30,059 bases of DNA from Bacteroidales bacterium UBA3844 (GTDB lineage Bacteria > Bacteroidota > Bacteroidia > Bacteroidales > Paludibacteraceae), in NCBI GenBank assembly GCA_002392915.1, contig DGHQ01000025.1, positions 140,856-170,914 on the forward strand, in the 5' to 3' direction. The notes under the pieces are model-generated. The model ran no database searches and had not been told where the DNA came from. It saw only the letters and a list, made by a program, of their open reading frames with translations. This document shows, piece by piece, positions 16,700 through 25,192 of the stretch (positions within the stretch are counted from its first letter, which is position 1; each line of letters begins with the position of its first letter). A program made the position numbers and the translations under genes.

Positions 16700-16849
16700 A
16701 GCAAGTAAAGCTACCGTTGGGGGCGTGAAAGACCAAAACCTAGACGATAGTGAAACAAAGCTCGTGTATGCTCAAGTCATACATGTCAGAGTGGAGTTTC
16801 ACTTGTTATTTTTTTTCAACGAGATTCCGAAGAGGAGTCTCGTTTTGTT
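16700..16849 (+). ncRNA. Candidate structured RNA ending in a terminator
   Basis: AGTGAAAC (16749-16756) pairs with GTTTCACT (16796-16803), enclosing a hairpin TGTATG/CATACA (16765-16770, 16778-16783). This is followed by a T-tract and then an 11-bp terminator stem (16818-16828 with 16834-16844) plus TTGTTTTT. No ORF is convincing here. The 5' end is not defined; I place it near 16700 by eye. It could also be just the tandem 3' hairpins of the preceding operon. Confidence 0.4.
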
Positions 16850-16852
16850 TTT
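16818..16852 (+). terminator. Rho-independent terminator (AACGAGATTCC type)
   Basis: An 11-bp stem with one G·U wobble, loop GAAGA, followed by TTGTTTTTC. About 45 bp around it, including the preceding CTTGTTATTT, closely match 28641-28684 in the right flank. Confidence 0.8.
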
Positions 16853-17013
16853 CAACTGGAGTCTGTATCAAGCAATCTCCTTATTATATTTACATAAAAA
16901 TGGAGCCGCTTAAATCATACTCTTTGTTCCATACTTGAATGGAAAATTTCTCATTTTTTATATTTAGAGACGACAAGAATGTCGTCCTTTGATTTTATTT
17001 GTCTGAGTTGATT

Positions 17014-17271
17014 TTAGTGTTCACCATTGTTCTTGTTTAACCAGTTATTAATAGCAAAGTATTGATCTAATTTTTCATTCAAATCTAAAAAAAATACTTT
17101 TCTAAAATTACGCCCTTTTACATATTCTAAAATTTTTTCTCTCATTTCTTTCAAAACTTCATTATCAATATATTCTAATTTTTCTGCAATTGCAACACAA
17201 AACATATTTACAGTGGATGAATGAGCAACGAAAAGTAGATCCATAATTGTTGAAATATTTTCTTTCTTCAA
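17014..17271 (-). CDS. Small hypothetical protein (85 aa) after the KAP NTPase
   Basis: Unrecognised 85-aa, mostly helical protein (IMDLLFVAHSSTVNMFCVAIAEKLE, then charged helices). It lies 61 bp downstream of the NTPase gene on the same strand, with no terminator between, so they probably share a transcript. It may be a partner of the NTPase; nothing in the sequence shows what it does. Confidence 0.55.
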   Translation of the reverse strand: MKKENISTIMDLLFVAHSSTVNMFCVAIAEKLEYIDNEVLKEMREKILEYVKGRNFRKVFFLDLNEKLDQYFAINNWLNKNNGEH

Positions 17272-17332
17272 AACTTGGCAATTACCTTTTACTACTTCAT
17301 ATGTTATTTTTTCATTAGAAATTATAGAATTC

Positions 17333-18907
17333 TTAATTTTTTTCTAATGAATCATTAATAGATTTGTATTTTAACTGAGTTTTGATTTGATTATGTTTAT
17401 CATAAACCATCGCTGAGAATCCGTTATATTGATTAATTGATTCTTCAGTCATCTTCTTTCTATAGTAATTGTCAAGTTGTCTTCTATTATCAGGGATATC
17501 ATAGAATTCTAATAATGGCTTACTATCCATCGCATTTGTAAAATCTTTATCATCAAAGTTAATTATATCTAATTCACGGAAATATAAGAAATTCTTGTAT
17601 ATTAATAATATGTCTTCTACGGAATATTCACCTTTTTTTAGATAATTTATAATTTCATTAAAATCATTATCATCATTAATTCTGAATTCAGACAACCTCC
17701 TCAACAATTTCTGGCTTTCAGATTCCAATTGTTTTTTATATTTGATTTGATACTGTTCATTTTTTTTTGAAAAATTCTTATTCGGAATATTGCCATAATA
17801 TACATATTCAACTATTTCAGGCAAACTCAAAAAACGTGATGAATATATACTATACAATTTGCTAAACTCGTTTTCTATTTTCTCGTTTTCTATTTTCTCG
17901 TTTTCTATTTTCTCGTTTTCTATTTTCTCGTTTTCTATTTTCTCGTTTTCTATTTGTGTTTTTTCTACAAAGTCATCCAAATTCTCTGGAATAGATACTT
18001 CATGAGTGTCCCAAAAATCTGAAGAATATGAGTTTAATAAATCTATACATTTGATATCTCTACCCTTCTTTTGTTCAATTGAACAGATAGATAAAAATAA
18101 AAAAACTTTAGTAATGAAACTTTCTTTAGCCTCTGGACAAATTTCAAATGGGGCTTTATTCAAAAAATTAAAAATTACCTCAAATGTAGAAATTATGAAA
18201 TTTAATGTTCTTAGATTTCTGTCAGCTGCATTATTTATCAAATCGACCAATATTTGTCGATTACTTTTTAGAAAATCTACATAGGGTTTATTATTAATCT
18301 TTGTGAAATATGATTCTAATACATCTTCAACGTTCGCCTCGTAAGAGATTGTATATCTGATAGTCTTTTCCTTGAATGTTTTGTACAAATCATCATTTTG
18401 TAATTTTTCCTCGTTGCAAACCAATATTACCTTATTATGTAATTCATCTACTAATTTGTGTATCTCGGATAAGATTTCATCCATGTTTGCCTTAGATGAA
18501 ATTCTTTCCAAGTCATCAAAAACCAATAAATCTTCACATTTTTCAATCTTAAATTTCTTTAATAATTGAAGTTCCTGATTTGTTGGGGCAAATATCTTTG
18601 CGATATTATTTTTATCACCATCGGAAATTAGAGGAATTAAATTTCCTATAGCAGAAAATCTATTTGAAATCGAATTTTTCCACTTATATCCAATTATCAA
18701 AGATTCAAGGATTCTTTCAAATACATCTTCTTTTTTTTCGATACCAAATAGACTAATTATATGAAATTTCTTTTTAAGTTCTGGCAATCTGTTCTTGAAA
18801 AAATATGTTTTTCCAGTACCCCATCCTCCAGTTACCATATATGCATAATCAGTCTCTTTTTTAAGCAAATATGTCTTAATTACTTCCAATAAATCATTAG
18901 CTTTCAT
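17333..18907 (-). CDS. KAP-like P-loop NTPase with a tandem pentapeptide linker
   Basis: 524 aa. P-loop GGWGTGKT (27-34) near the N-terminus and Walker B LLVFDDLER (D131-D132) match KAP-type NTPases, many of which belong to phage-exclusion or defence proteins. The helical bundle following (about 190-310) fits the family. No clear transmembrane pair is seen, unlike classical KAP proteins. Residues 319-347 are IENEK repeated five times plus IENE, a charged helical linker encoded by the 15-bp repeat at 17867-17955. The C-terminal ~175 residues are unrecognised. The start MKANDLLEVIK places the P-loop at the usual distance. No consensus promoter was found in the short gap upstream. It probably acts with the 85-aa gene downstream. 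Confidence 0.75.
   Translation of the reverse strand: MKANDLLEVIKTYLLKKETDYAYMVTGGWGTGKTYFFKNRLPELKKKFHIISLFGIEKKEDVFERILESLIIGYKWKNSISNRFSAIGNLIPLISDGDKNNIAKIFAPTNQELQLLKKFKIEKCEDLLVFDDLERISSKANMDEILSEIHKLVDELHNKVILVCNEEKLQNDDLYKTFKEKTIRYTISYEANVEDVLESYFTKINNKPYVDFLKSNRQILVDLINNAADRNLRTLNFIISTFEVIFNFLNKAPFEICPEAKESFITKVFLFLSICSIEQKKGRDIKCIDLLNSYSSDFWDTHEVSIPENLDDFVEKTQIENEKIENEKIENEKIENEKIENEKIENEFSKLYSIYSSRFLSLPEIVEYVYYGNIPNKNFSKKNEQYQIKYKKQLESESQKLLRRLSEFRINDDNDFNEIINYLKKGEYSVEDILLIYKNFLYFRELDIINFDDKDFTNAMDSKPLLEFYDIPDNRRQLDNYYRKKMTEESINQYNGFSAMVYDKHNQIKTQLKYKSINDSLEKN
17867..17955 (-). repeat. 15-bp tandem repeat inside the NTPase gene
   Basis: The unit CTCGTTTTCTATTTT occurs six times head to tail (the last lacks its final T) without mismatch. 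It encodes IENEK on the minus strand. The unit is a multiple of three, so slippage would change linker length but not the frame. Confidence 0.9.
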
Positions 18908-19024
18908 CCAAATATCTCTTTTTGTTCTTTTCTCCTAATTCTTTCAAAAGCATATTGAAACAATAATTTCTCTTGAATGAGTTACAAATCTTATAACAAG
19001 AGAATCGAAATTTCGCCCATCACT

Positions 19025-21148
19025 TTATTTTGTGACAGGACGAATAGAGTGCCCGTGCTTAAGATGAGCGTGGCTTCTCCCTTTTTCGTGCATATTGAAG
19101 TGAATATAATAACACATACCATTAACTTCTTTTATTACAGTTGAACTCGCGTAAGCGCCGGAAGCCCCGTAGCCGTAGTAACCGTCGCCAATAATCTTGC
19201 CCGATTGATAATCACGAAACCCAGCACCGGGGAGGAATATCCACTTTAAGGTATCTTTCTTACTTGACACTTTATACCCTTCTATGCCAGAAAGTCTTAT
19301 ACTTGTCCAATTGCAATTATTAAGCAATTCATCGAGTTCTTCTTTTGTTGGAATTCTCCATTTATCTCCCCACTTTTGTGTAGCGACATCATATTTTGAT
19401 GTAAGATTTCCGTTTTCATCAATAATACCAGAAGACCGATAAGTATTGAAATGAACATGACGATTAAAGGTTTTAGTATTAATATCATCAGTCTCTCCCC
19501 AAGCATAATAGTTGCCATATTCCCATGGCTTACTTGCTCCTACATTACAAGCTGCCCACTTCAATCCACTTGGCAAATCCAAGTCTACATAATCTCCAGG
19601 ACCATAGTTTATACTTGTAGTTTTTATTAATGGACGACTTTTATCATTCTTTGGTAATTGATTAGTCGGCAATTTGACAATCTTACCTGTCTGCAAATAT
19701 TTCAATGCTCTGTACGGATTAACCATAACAGGAGTATATTTGTCCGTTTCTAATCCTGTTTTCTTGAGGATATCAAGACACTCGCTTGCTGTGATATTAG
19801 GTCGTACACCTCGCATCAGAGCGATTGTTCCTGCCACAATTGGAGCAGACATAGATGTTCCGTCCATCTTTACAAAATTCCCAAACATTCCTGCCGAATT
19901 AATCGCCTCTCCATAAGCAGAAATGTCAGTGCCCTCTCCATAGTTCGTAAACTTAGTACTTTTCCCATTGGCATCAACCGCTGCTACAGTAATAGAATAA
20001 TCACTTCTGTTATGAGGGTCAAGTGCAGAAACTACATTGTCATTCCCAGCGGAAAAAACTAATATAGCATTATGCTTCTTTGCATGATTGTAAACTCGTT
20101 TCCACATTGCTTCCTCATCAAGGAACAACTCTTTTGAAAGTTCTATTTGTTCTGAGATAGAAAGGATTGAGAAGATTTTGAGGTTTTTACCTATAGAAAC
20201 ATTGATAATTCTTGCACCATGGTCAATAGCATCCAAGACTCCACTGATTATCGCCATGACATCAGTAATATCGTTGTCAAACACCTGAATAGGCATAATC
20301 TTGCAATTTGGAGCAATTCCTGACGCTCCTTCGCTATCATAGAATTCTTCACTTCCTGCGGCAATCGCAGCCACATGGGTACCATGACCATCACCTGCAC
20401 TCACCTGATTAGTCTGAGTAAATACATTATATGGTTTAACTATCTTTCCTCTAAGCATCAAATGGCTACCCCTTATACCGTCGTCGACAATAGCAATAAT
20501 GGTATTGGGATTTCCCTTTGTTATTTTCCACGCATCTTTCAAATTCAACGCATCCAAATGCCAGCCTTTTGATTCACGAGTAGCACCATAGTCATTTCTT
20601 TTCTGGATATAGTCATTCTCTACTATAATATTCCAACCTTTCATGCTGTCCTTGATTGCTGATTTCAATTCTTCTCTCTCGTCCGCATTAACTCTTAATT
20701 GAATAGCAAGCAAAGTTCGGTTTACACCTACAACTTCCACCCTTTTTCGGTCAAACTTTTTAGAAAATTCGATGCTGAAAGAATCTATACTAACAGAATC
20801 GTCAAGCAAAGTGATATTCAATCTGTCCGACAAAACAGTTCCTTTTTTCTTGATTTCTACCAATGCAGGTGCTTGTCCTGGTTTAGAAGACAAAGGAGCG
20901 ATAACATTTTTTGATGGAAGTTTTCCACTCTTTTTGCGGATTTCACGAACAACTCCATTATTATCTAATGTGTCTCCATTGACATCAACGATTTGACTCA
21001 ACACCTCAATTGTATCCTTCAAAACAATAGTGGTTGTGTCATCAGGTTCATCATCTACTTCATTCTTATTGACAATCTCTCTTTGGCAAGAAGCAAATGC
21101 CAATAGTACAAAAACAAACGATTTTACAAATTTCCCAATATTGTCCAT
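19025..21148 (-). CDS. Lipoprotein subtilisin-like protease with C-terminal FISUMP domain
   Basis: The family-S8 serine protease triad is visible: Asp in AIVDDGI (D222), His in GDGHGTH (H255) and Ser in DGTSMSAPIVAG. I chose the ATG at 21148 because it gives a compact lipoprotein signal (MDNIGKFVKSFVFVLLAFAS|C, lipobox Cys21); an ATG at 21205 would add 19 residues and bury it. Length is 707 aa. After the signal comes an acidic Thr-rich linker, an ~85-residue propeptide-like region, the S8 domain (about 200-490), and an ~170-residue FISUMP/DUF1566-type domain (WAACNVGAS, YYAWGET, WRIPTKEEL). The protein should be exported and anchored, probably at the outer membrane. A consensus promoter lies at 21228-21259. 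It is well separated from the NTPase gene downstream (117 bp). Target unknown. Confidence 0.88.
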   Translation of the reverse strand: MDNIGKFVKSFVFVLLAFASCQREIVNKNEVDDEPDDTTTIVLKDTIEVLSQIVDVNGDTLDNNGVVREIRKKSGKLPSKNVIAPLSSKPGQAPALVEIKKKGTVLSDRLNITLLDDSVSIDSFSIEFSKKFDRKRVEVVGVNRTLLAIQLRVNADEREELKSAIKDSMKGWNIIVENDYIQKRNDYGATRESKGWHLDALNLKDAWKITKGNPNTIIAIVDDGIRGSHLMLRGKIVKPYNVFTQTNQVSAGDGHGTHVAAIAAGSEEFYDSEGASGIAPNCKIMPIQVFDNDITDVMAIISGVLDAIDHGARIINVSIGKNLKIFSILSISEQIELSKELFLDEEAMWKRVYNHAKKHNAILVFSAGNDNVVSALDPHNRSDYSITVAAVDANGKSTKFTNYGEGTDISAYGEAINSAGMFGNFVKMDGTSMSAPIVAGTIALMRGVRPNITASECLDILKKTGLETDKYTPVMVNPYRALKYLQTGKIVKLPTNQLPKNDKSRPLIKTTSINYGPGDYVDLDLPSGLKWAACNVGASKPWEYGNYYAWGETDDINTKTFNRHVHFNTYRSSGIIDENGNLTSKYDVATQKWGDKWRIPTKEELDELLNNCNWTSIRLSGIEGYKVSSKKDTLKWIFLPGAGFRDYQSGKIIGDGYYGYGASGAYASSTVIKEVNGMCYYIHFNMHEKGRSHAHLKHGHSIRPVTK

Positions 21149-21227
21149 TATTCTAGTTTTTTTGTTTGTGAAACTTTCTAACGATTCTTCTACGTTGGTA
21201 TTCAATTAAATCAACTATTTGAGATTA

Positions 21228-21259
21228 CAAAAGTAAGCATTAAACATTAATTAATCAAA
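21228..21259 (-). promoter_or_regulatory. Bacteroidota-type promoter of the subtilase gene
   Basis: Minus strand: TTTG (21259-21256), 20 nt, TACTTTTG (21235-21228), an exact match to the -33/-7 consensus. The chosen start codon lies 80 bp downstream of the -7 box. Confidence 0.8.
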
Positions 21260-21382
21260 CATTTACCTTCCATTTAAAATCCCCTCAAATCCTTATATAT
21301 GAGAAAAATAAGATAAAGAGAAAATAAGATTAATAACAGCAATAATACGGTGAACTGAGATTCACCACAATATATAACCAAG

Positions 21383-21425
21383 AAGCCATCAGCAAACATT
21401 CAGTTGTTGCTGGTGGCTTTCGTTC
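21383..21425 (+). terminator. Leader hairpin before the recombination operon
   Basis: A 13-bp stem with one G·U (21383-21395 with 21407-21419, AAGCCATCAGCAA) and an 11-base loop, followed by TCGTTC. It lies in the leader 35 bp before the first start codon, so it may attenuate the operon. Confidence 0.55.
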
Positions 21426-21453
21426 ATAGAAACAAAACAAAAACAACATAACA

Positions 21454-22440
21454 ATGGAAAACAATTTTAATAACGAGCCATTATTTGGCGAGGAGAATGC
21501 TCAGCAAGCGGTTGAGCAGCATCCAAATTTTATCGAAAGTAACACAGCGGAGATTTTTTATGATGATCTTCTCCACAAGTGTATCGTACCAACATTTTCT
21601 GATAATACGCTTACAATTAGTCACCCTGAGTTTGTTCAGGTGGTTGGAAAAGCGGCAGAGAAAATTTTTGGAAATTTAGAACCAGTAGAGATTCGTGTCT
21701 CTCATCCAATTTCAGGAAGGACACCAGACGCTCTACATAAAAAGCAAGACGAGCTAACAGACGAAGATAAGACACTGTTCTATCAGAGAATGTGTTTCGT
21801 TAATCATGTTAGCAACCTAACAAGAACAATCAATGGCAACGAGGTTCACCTTACAATAGGTGGAGCAAGAGCCTATAACGAAGATCGCCTTTATAGTACC
21901 AACAAGATTCAGCGATTTAGAATCTTTGTGGGCTGGCAGGTCCGAGTATGTTCAAATTTATGTTTAACTTGTTCTGGATTAACTGGAACTATCGAGTGCA
22001 TGAATGCCGATGATATTTACAAGCAGGCGTTGGCACTGTTCAATCAGTTCAATCCAATAAAAGATGTTGTCCTACATGACCTTGAATCTCTAGGAGAAAC
22101 TAAGGTTACAGAGCAACAATTTGCAAACATTTTGGGAAGACTGAGATTATACCAGTTTATCCCAAGTGCAGATGTGAAAGCAATGGGTCTGCCTATCATC
22201 ACGATGGGAGACCAGGCAGTAACACAGGCAGCCAAGAATTACATGTGTAATCCAAACTTCGGAAAGCAAGAAGATGAGGAAATAACATGTTGGCAGCTAC
22301 TTAACATCTTCAATGAGGCTTGTAAAAATGCCTATATTGACAGATTTTTGGAACGTAATCAGGAAGCAACTGACTTAGCCTTTGGAATTCAGAAGAGTAT
22401 TCAGGGAGAAGGGTCACAGTATGATTGGTTCCTTAACTAA
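21454..22440 (+). CDS. DUF3871 family protein
   Basis: 328 aa, matching my recollection of DUF3871, a Bacteroidota mobile-element family of unknown function: the FVGWQVRVCSNLCLTCSG segment (about 160-178) with paired cysteines and the preceding HPISGR and IGGARAYNEDRLY motifs. No signal or membrane segment. It is the first gene of the operon with the annealing protein and exonuclease, so a role in DNA processing is likely but unproven. A leader hairpin precedes it and another hairpin follows its stop. Confidence 0.75.
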   Translation: MENNFNNEPLFGEENAQQAVEQHPNFIESNTAEIFYDDLLHKCIVPTFSDNTLTISHPEFVQVVGKAAEKIFGNLEPVEIRVSHPISGRTPDALHKKQDELTDEDKTLFYQRMCFVNHVSNLTRTINGNEVHLTIGGARAYNEDRLYSTNKIQRFRIFVGWQVRVCSNLCLTCSGLTGTIECMNADDIYKQALALFNQFNPIKDVVLHDLESLGETKVTEQQFANILGRLRLYQFIPSADVKAMGLPIITMGDQAVTQAAKNYMCNPNFGKQEDEEITCWQLLNIFNEACKNAYIDRFLERNQEATDLAFGIQKSIQGEGSQYDWFLN

Positions 22441-22457
22441 CAATTTTTATTAACCGA

Positions 22458-22517
22458 GAGGTGGTTATCAAGAAATAAGACGAAAGTTTTAGAGTATTGG
22501 TAGCCACCTCACATTTT
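22458..22517 (+). terminator. Intergenic hairpin after the DUF3871 gene
   Basis: A 14-bp stem with two G·U pairs (22458-22471 with 22497-22510, GAGGTGGTTATCAA), a 25-base loop, followed by ACATTTTTC. It sits between genes that would otherwise be one operon. Confidence 0.6.
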
Positions 22518-22541
22518 TCTAACCACTAAACAATTACGGAG

Positions 22542-23270
22542 ATGAATACAGTAGTAGAAAACAATTTGAATGAGAATAGAGCAGAGAATTTCAACAAGCT
22601 TTATTCTTTGAACGTGAATGACAAAGCAGAGAAGAAGGGTAGTTTAAGTTACCTTTCGTGGAGTTTCGCTTGGGCAGAGTTTAAGAAGATCTACCCTGAT
22701 GCGACATACAGAGTGATACAGAATCCAGTTACGAATCTACCATTTTTCGAAGACCGGAATTTAGGGATTATGGTATTTACAGAGGTTAGTGCGGACGGTC
22801 TGGTTTATCAGATGTGGTTGCCAGTGATGAACAGTAGCAATAAGGCTATGAAGAGTTATCCATATTCTTATAATGTATTTAACAGAAACAAGAATACAGA
22901 GGAGACGATTACAGTGGAGGCGGCTACAATGTTCGATGTGAATAAATCGATCATGAGATGTCTTACTAAAAATCTTGCCATGTTTGGACTAGGATTATAC
23001 ATTTTCAATGGAGAGGATGTTCCTGCTGATGCTACTAATAATGTGGAGCATCAACAGATCAAGACTACAGCTATACAGAAAAGGACAGCACCTAGAGTAG
23101 CACCGTCGACTACAGACAGATATTCAGGTATCAGAAACGCTTTGAGTTCAATCAACAGTATGGATAACCTTATGGGACTTTATAATCAGCATAGATCTGA
23201 GGTAGAGGGAAATCCTGAAATCAAAGCAATGTTCAGTAACAAGAAGAATGAACTCTTAATGACAGCTTGA
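22542..23270 (+). CDS. DUF1071 / Rad52-like single-strand annealing protein
   Basis: 242 aa. The N-terminal ~160 residues carry the DUF1071 signature (LSYLSWSFAWAEFKKIYPDA, ...AATMFDVNKSIMRCLTKNLAMFGLGLYIFNGEDVP), a phage annealing-protein family of the Rad52 superfamily. The protein would anneal complementary single strands made by the exonuclease encoded next. The C-terminal ~75 residues are a flexible linker and a short helical tail. Its stop is one base before the exonuclease ATG, so they form a tight pair, as in phage Red/RecET systems. It could serve circularisation, repair or recombination of the element or of invading DNA. Confidence 0.85.
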   Translation: MNTVVENNLNENRAENFNKLYSLNVNDKAEKKGSLSYLSWSFAWAEFKKIYPDATYRVIQNPVTNLPFFEDRNLGIMVFTEVSADGLVYQMWLPVMNSSNKAMKSYPYSYNVFNRNKNTEETITVEAATMFDVNKSIMRCLTKNLAMFGLGLYIFNGEDVPADATNNVEHQQIKTTAIQKRTAPRVAPSTTDRYSGIRNALSSINSMDNLMGLYNQHRSEVEGNPEIKAMFSNKKNELLMTA

Positions 23271-23271
23271 T

Positions 23272-24195
23272 ATGAGAGTGGAATTGAAAGACAGTGGTGT
23301 GATTTTCAATGAGGAGGAACACACTTACAAACTTGGGGATAAATACCTATCTGGAATAACAGGTGTTTTGCATAGGCACTTATTCCCAGATGAATTTGAT
23401 GGTATTAGTGAGAGTGTGTTGAATCATGCTGCTCAATATGGCTCTAGTGTTCATAAATCTATTGAGAATTTTGAAAGTCAATGGATAAATGATGGTTCTC
23501 AAGAGGTTGCTGACTATATCCAGATAATCAAAGACTACAACTTATCACATGAAATTAGCGAGTATACTATCACAGATGGAGAAAATTACGCCTCCAATAT
23601 TGATAAAGTTTACCGAATTTCTGATGATACATTTGACTTAGCAGACTTGAAGACTTATGGAATTATGAGTCCAGACAAATTGGAGAAAGCGAAATGGCAG
23701 CTCAGCATCTACGCTATGATGTTTGAGAAGCAAAATCCGAAAGCTAAAGTTGATCGTCTATTTGTAATCCATATCCGAAATAAGCAGAAATCGGATGGAT
23801 CATACGACCATATCAGCGAGCTAATTGAGGTAAAACGAATTCCTTCTGAAGTTTGTAAAGAATTACTTGAAGCAGACTACAAGGGCGAGAAATTTTACAA
23901 TCCTTACGATATGCCACTAGAAATCAGTTCACAAGAGGACTCTATCATTGAGCTGATTCAACAGAAGACATTTATCGAAGAGCAACTATCTGCAATAAAG
24001 TCTAATATTCTAACTCAAATGGAGAGACTTGATGCTAGAAGTTGGGTGGGGAAGCAAATGAGACTCACAAGAAAACTACCTACAACACGAAGCACATTTG
24101 ATTTGAAGAAATTTCAATCGGAGCATCTAGACATTGATTATGCTCCATATTTCAAAACCAGTAATGTGTCAGGTAGTTTAACAATTACAATCTAA
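23272..24195 (+). CDS. PD-(D/E)XK exonuclease, partner of the annealing protein
   Basis: 307 aa. RecB/Cas4/YqaJ-like nuclease core: YGSSVHKSIENF (conserved His), DKVYR then FDLADLKTYG (catalytic D...D-x-K, about 122-125) and KAKWQLSIYAMMF (QxxxY motif). A C-terminal ~75-residue region with coiled-coil character follows. It would resect double-stranded DNA ends to give single strands for the DUF1071 protein. It starts 1 bp after that gene. Distinct from CRISPR Cas4: no cysteine cluster and no cas genes nearby. Confidence 0.85.
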   Translation: MRVELKDSGVIFNEEEHTYKLGDKYLSGITGVLHRHLFPDEFDGISESVLNHAAQYGSSVHKSIENFESQWINDGSQEVADYIQIIKDYNLSHEISEYTITDGENYASNIDKVYRISDDTFDLADLKTYGIMSPDKLEKAKWQLSIYAMMFEKQNPKAKVDRLFVIHIRNKQKSDGSYDHISELIEVKRIPSEVCKELLEADYKGEKFYNPYDMPLEISSQEDSIIELIQQKTFIEEQLSAIKSNILTQMERLDARSWVGKQMRLTRKLPTTRSTFDLKKFQSEHLDIDYAPYFKTSNVSGSLTITI

Positions 24196-24205
24196 TTATT
24201 AACCC

Positions 24206-24263
24206 AGCAGGGAGATTATTACATTTTACAAAATATTATGTGGTAGTCTCTCTGCTTTATTTT
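24206..24263 (+). terminator. Long intergenic hairpin after the exonuclease gene
   Basis: A 19-bp stem with four G·U pairs (24206-24224 with 24238-24256, AGCAGGGAGATTATTACAT), a 13-base loop, followed by TTATTTTT. It lies 14 bp before the next start codon, so it may stop or control readthrough into the distal genes. Confidence 0.65.
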
Positions 24264-24270
24264 TACTGAG

Positions 24271-24759
24271 ATGAGAACAAATATCAATGTGGAGCTATTC
24301 AAAAGATACGCTCCAGAGAAGAAGCTTGAAATTATTGATAAGCTTAACTCAGATGACCTGATGAAAGTTTCGACAGCGACATTTGAGAGAATCGTCAAGG
24401 AGACAGGAAAAGGAGCTTGGTCAGAGAAAAGGTCAAGAAACAAGAGATTGAGAATCAGAAGCAGCCTGCAGAAAGGCAACAACTGGAATTCTGATATTGA
24501 AGAGATTTCACTTTACAAAGGGAAACTGTATCTAGGAGTTTATCTTCAATATGAGAATACCGATACAAGTGATGAAACTATGGCAGCATCATTCTTCAGA
24601 CGTGGTGAGACGAGAATAGAAGTAAAGAGAGAGGATAGATATGGTAATGAAAGGACTTACTATGCGGTTTATGATGAGGAGGATAAAGCAGAAGTCGCTC
24701 GTAGTATATTGAAGGAGTATGTATACACAAAGTATCACGAAAAACTAAAGGAGGATTAA
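24271..24759 (+). CDS. Hypothetical protein (162 aa) in the recombination operon
   Basis: Unrecognised. Basic N-terminal half (KGAWSEKRSRNKRLRIRSSL, about 47-67), then alternating strands (GKLYLGVYLQY) and a charged helical end. The basic patch suggests nucleic-acid contact. One base separates its stop from the next start. The long hairpin precedes it. Confidence 0.65.
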   Translation: MRTNINVELFKRYAPEKKLEIIDKLNSDDLMKVSTATFERIVKETGKGAWSEKRSRNKRLRIRSSLQKGNNWNSDIEEISLYKGKLYLGVYLQYENTDTSDETMAASFFRRGETRIEVKREDRYGNERTYYAVYDEEDKAEVARSILKEYVYTKYHEKLKED

Positions 24760-24760
24760 G

Positions 24761-25102
24761 ATGGAAGCAATAACAGAAGAAGATTACAGATTGAGTTCGT
24801 ATATATATGGAATTTTGAGGAATCAAATCCATATACTTTTCTCATGGGGGTTCAGTGATACCCAAGTAATTAAAAATGGAATCAAATTTCACGTTCAAGG
24901 ATTCTTATTAAAAGGATATGTGTCTATAGTATACAATCACGGCAGCGACTATTTCGATGTGAGCATTCAAAAAGACGATTCGAAAGAAATTGAAACGATT
25001 ACAAATATAAGTTTCGACCAGCTTGTTGATGTCATCGACCGCAAAGTTGAGAAAACGTCAAATTACGAAATGAGAGTCAAACAAGAATATGAATTTAATT
25101 AA
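24761..25102 (+). CDS. Hypothetical protein (113 aa) in the recombination operon
   Basis: Unrecognised small soluble protein with a strand-rich middle (IKFHVQGFLLKGYVSIVYNHGSDYFDVSI) and no signal or metal motif. It is translationally close to the 162-aa gene (1-bp gap). Function unknown; the operon suggests DNA metabolism. Confidence 0.6.
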   Translation: MEAITEEDYRLSSYIYGILRNQIHILFSWGFSDTQVIKNGIKFHVQGFLLKGYVSIVYNHGSDYFDVSIQKDDSKEIETITNISFDQLVDVIDRKVEKTSNYEMRVKQEYEFN

Positions 25103-25153
25103 CAATAAAATGAGTCATATCAAAATCGACACATTTTTATTTATAATACTAAC

Positions 25154-25172
25154 AAGTGGGATTTTTCCACTT
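25154..25172. other. Small hairpin before the serine recombinase gene
   Basis: AAGTGG-GATTTTT-CCACTT lies 20 bp before the start codon at 25193, in a 90-bp gap. It could be a translational control element or the recombinase's own site. Confidence 0.35.
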
Positions 25173-25192
25173 ATAAAACGGACGTTTAGCAA

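Noticed and set aside
16725..16938. 62-aa plus-strand ORFs over the structured RNA region
   Set aside because: They span a Rho-independent terminator and nested stems in two different frames, with low-complexity translations.
23272..24195. Cas4-like identity and a nearby CRISPR array
   Set aside because: No cysteine cluster, no cas1/cas2 and no repeat-spacer arrays anywhere; neighbours are phage-type recombination genes.
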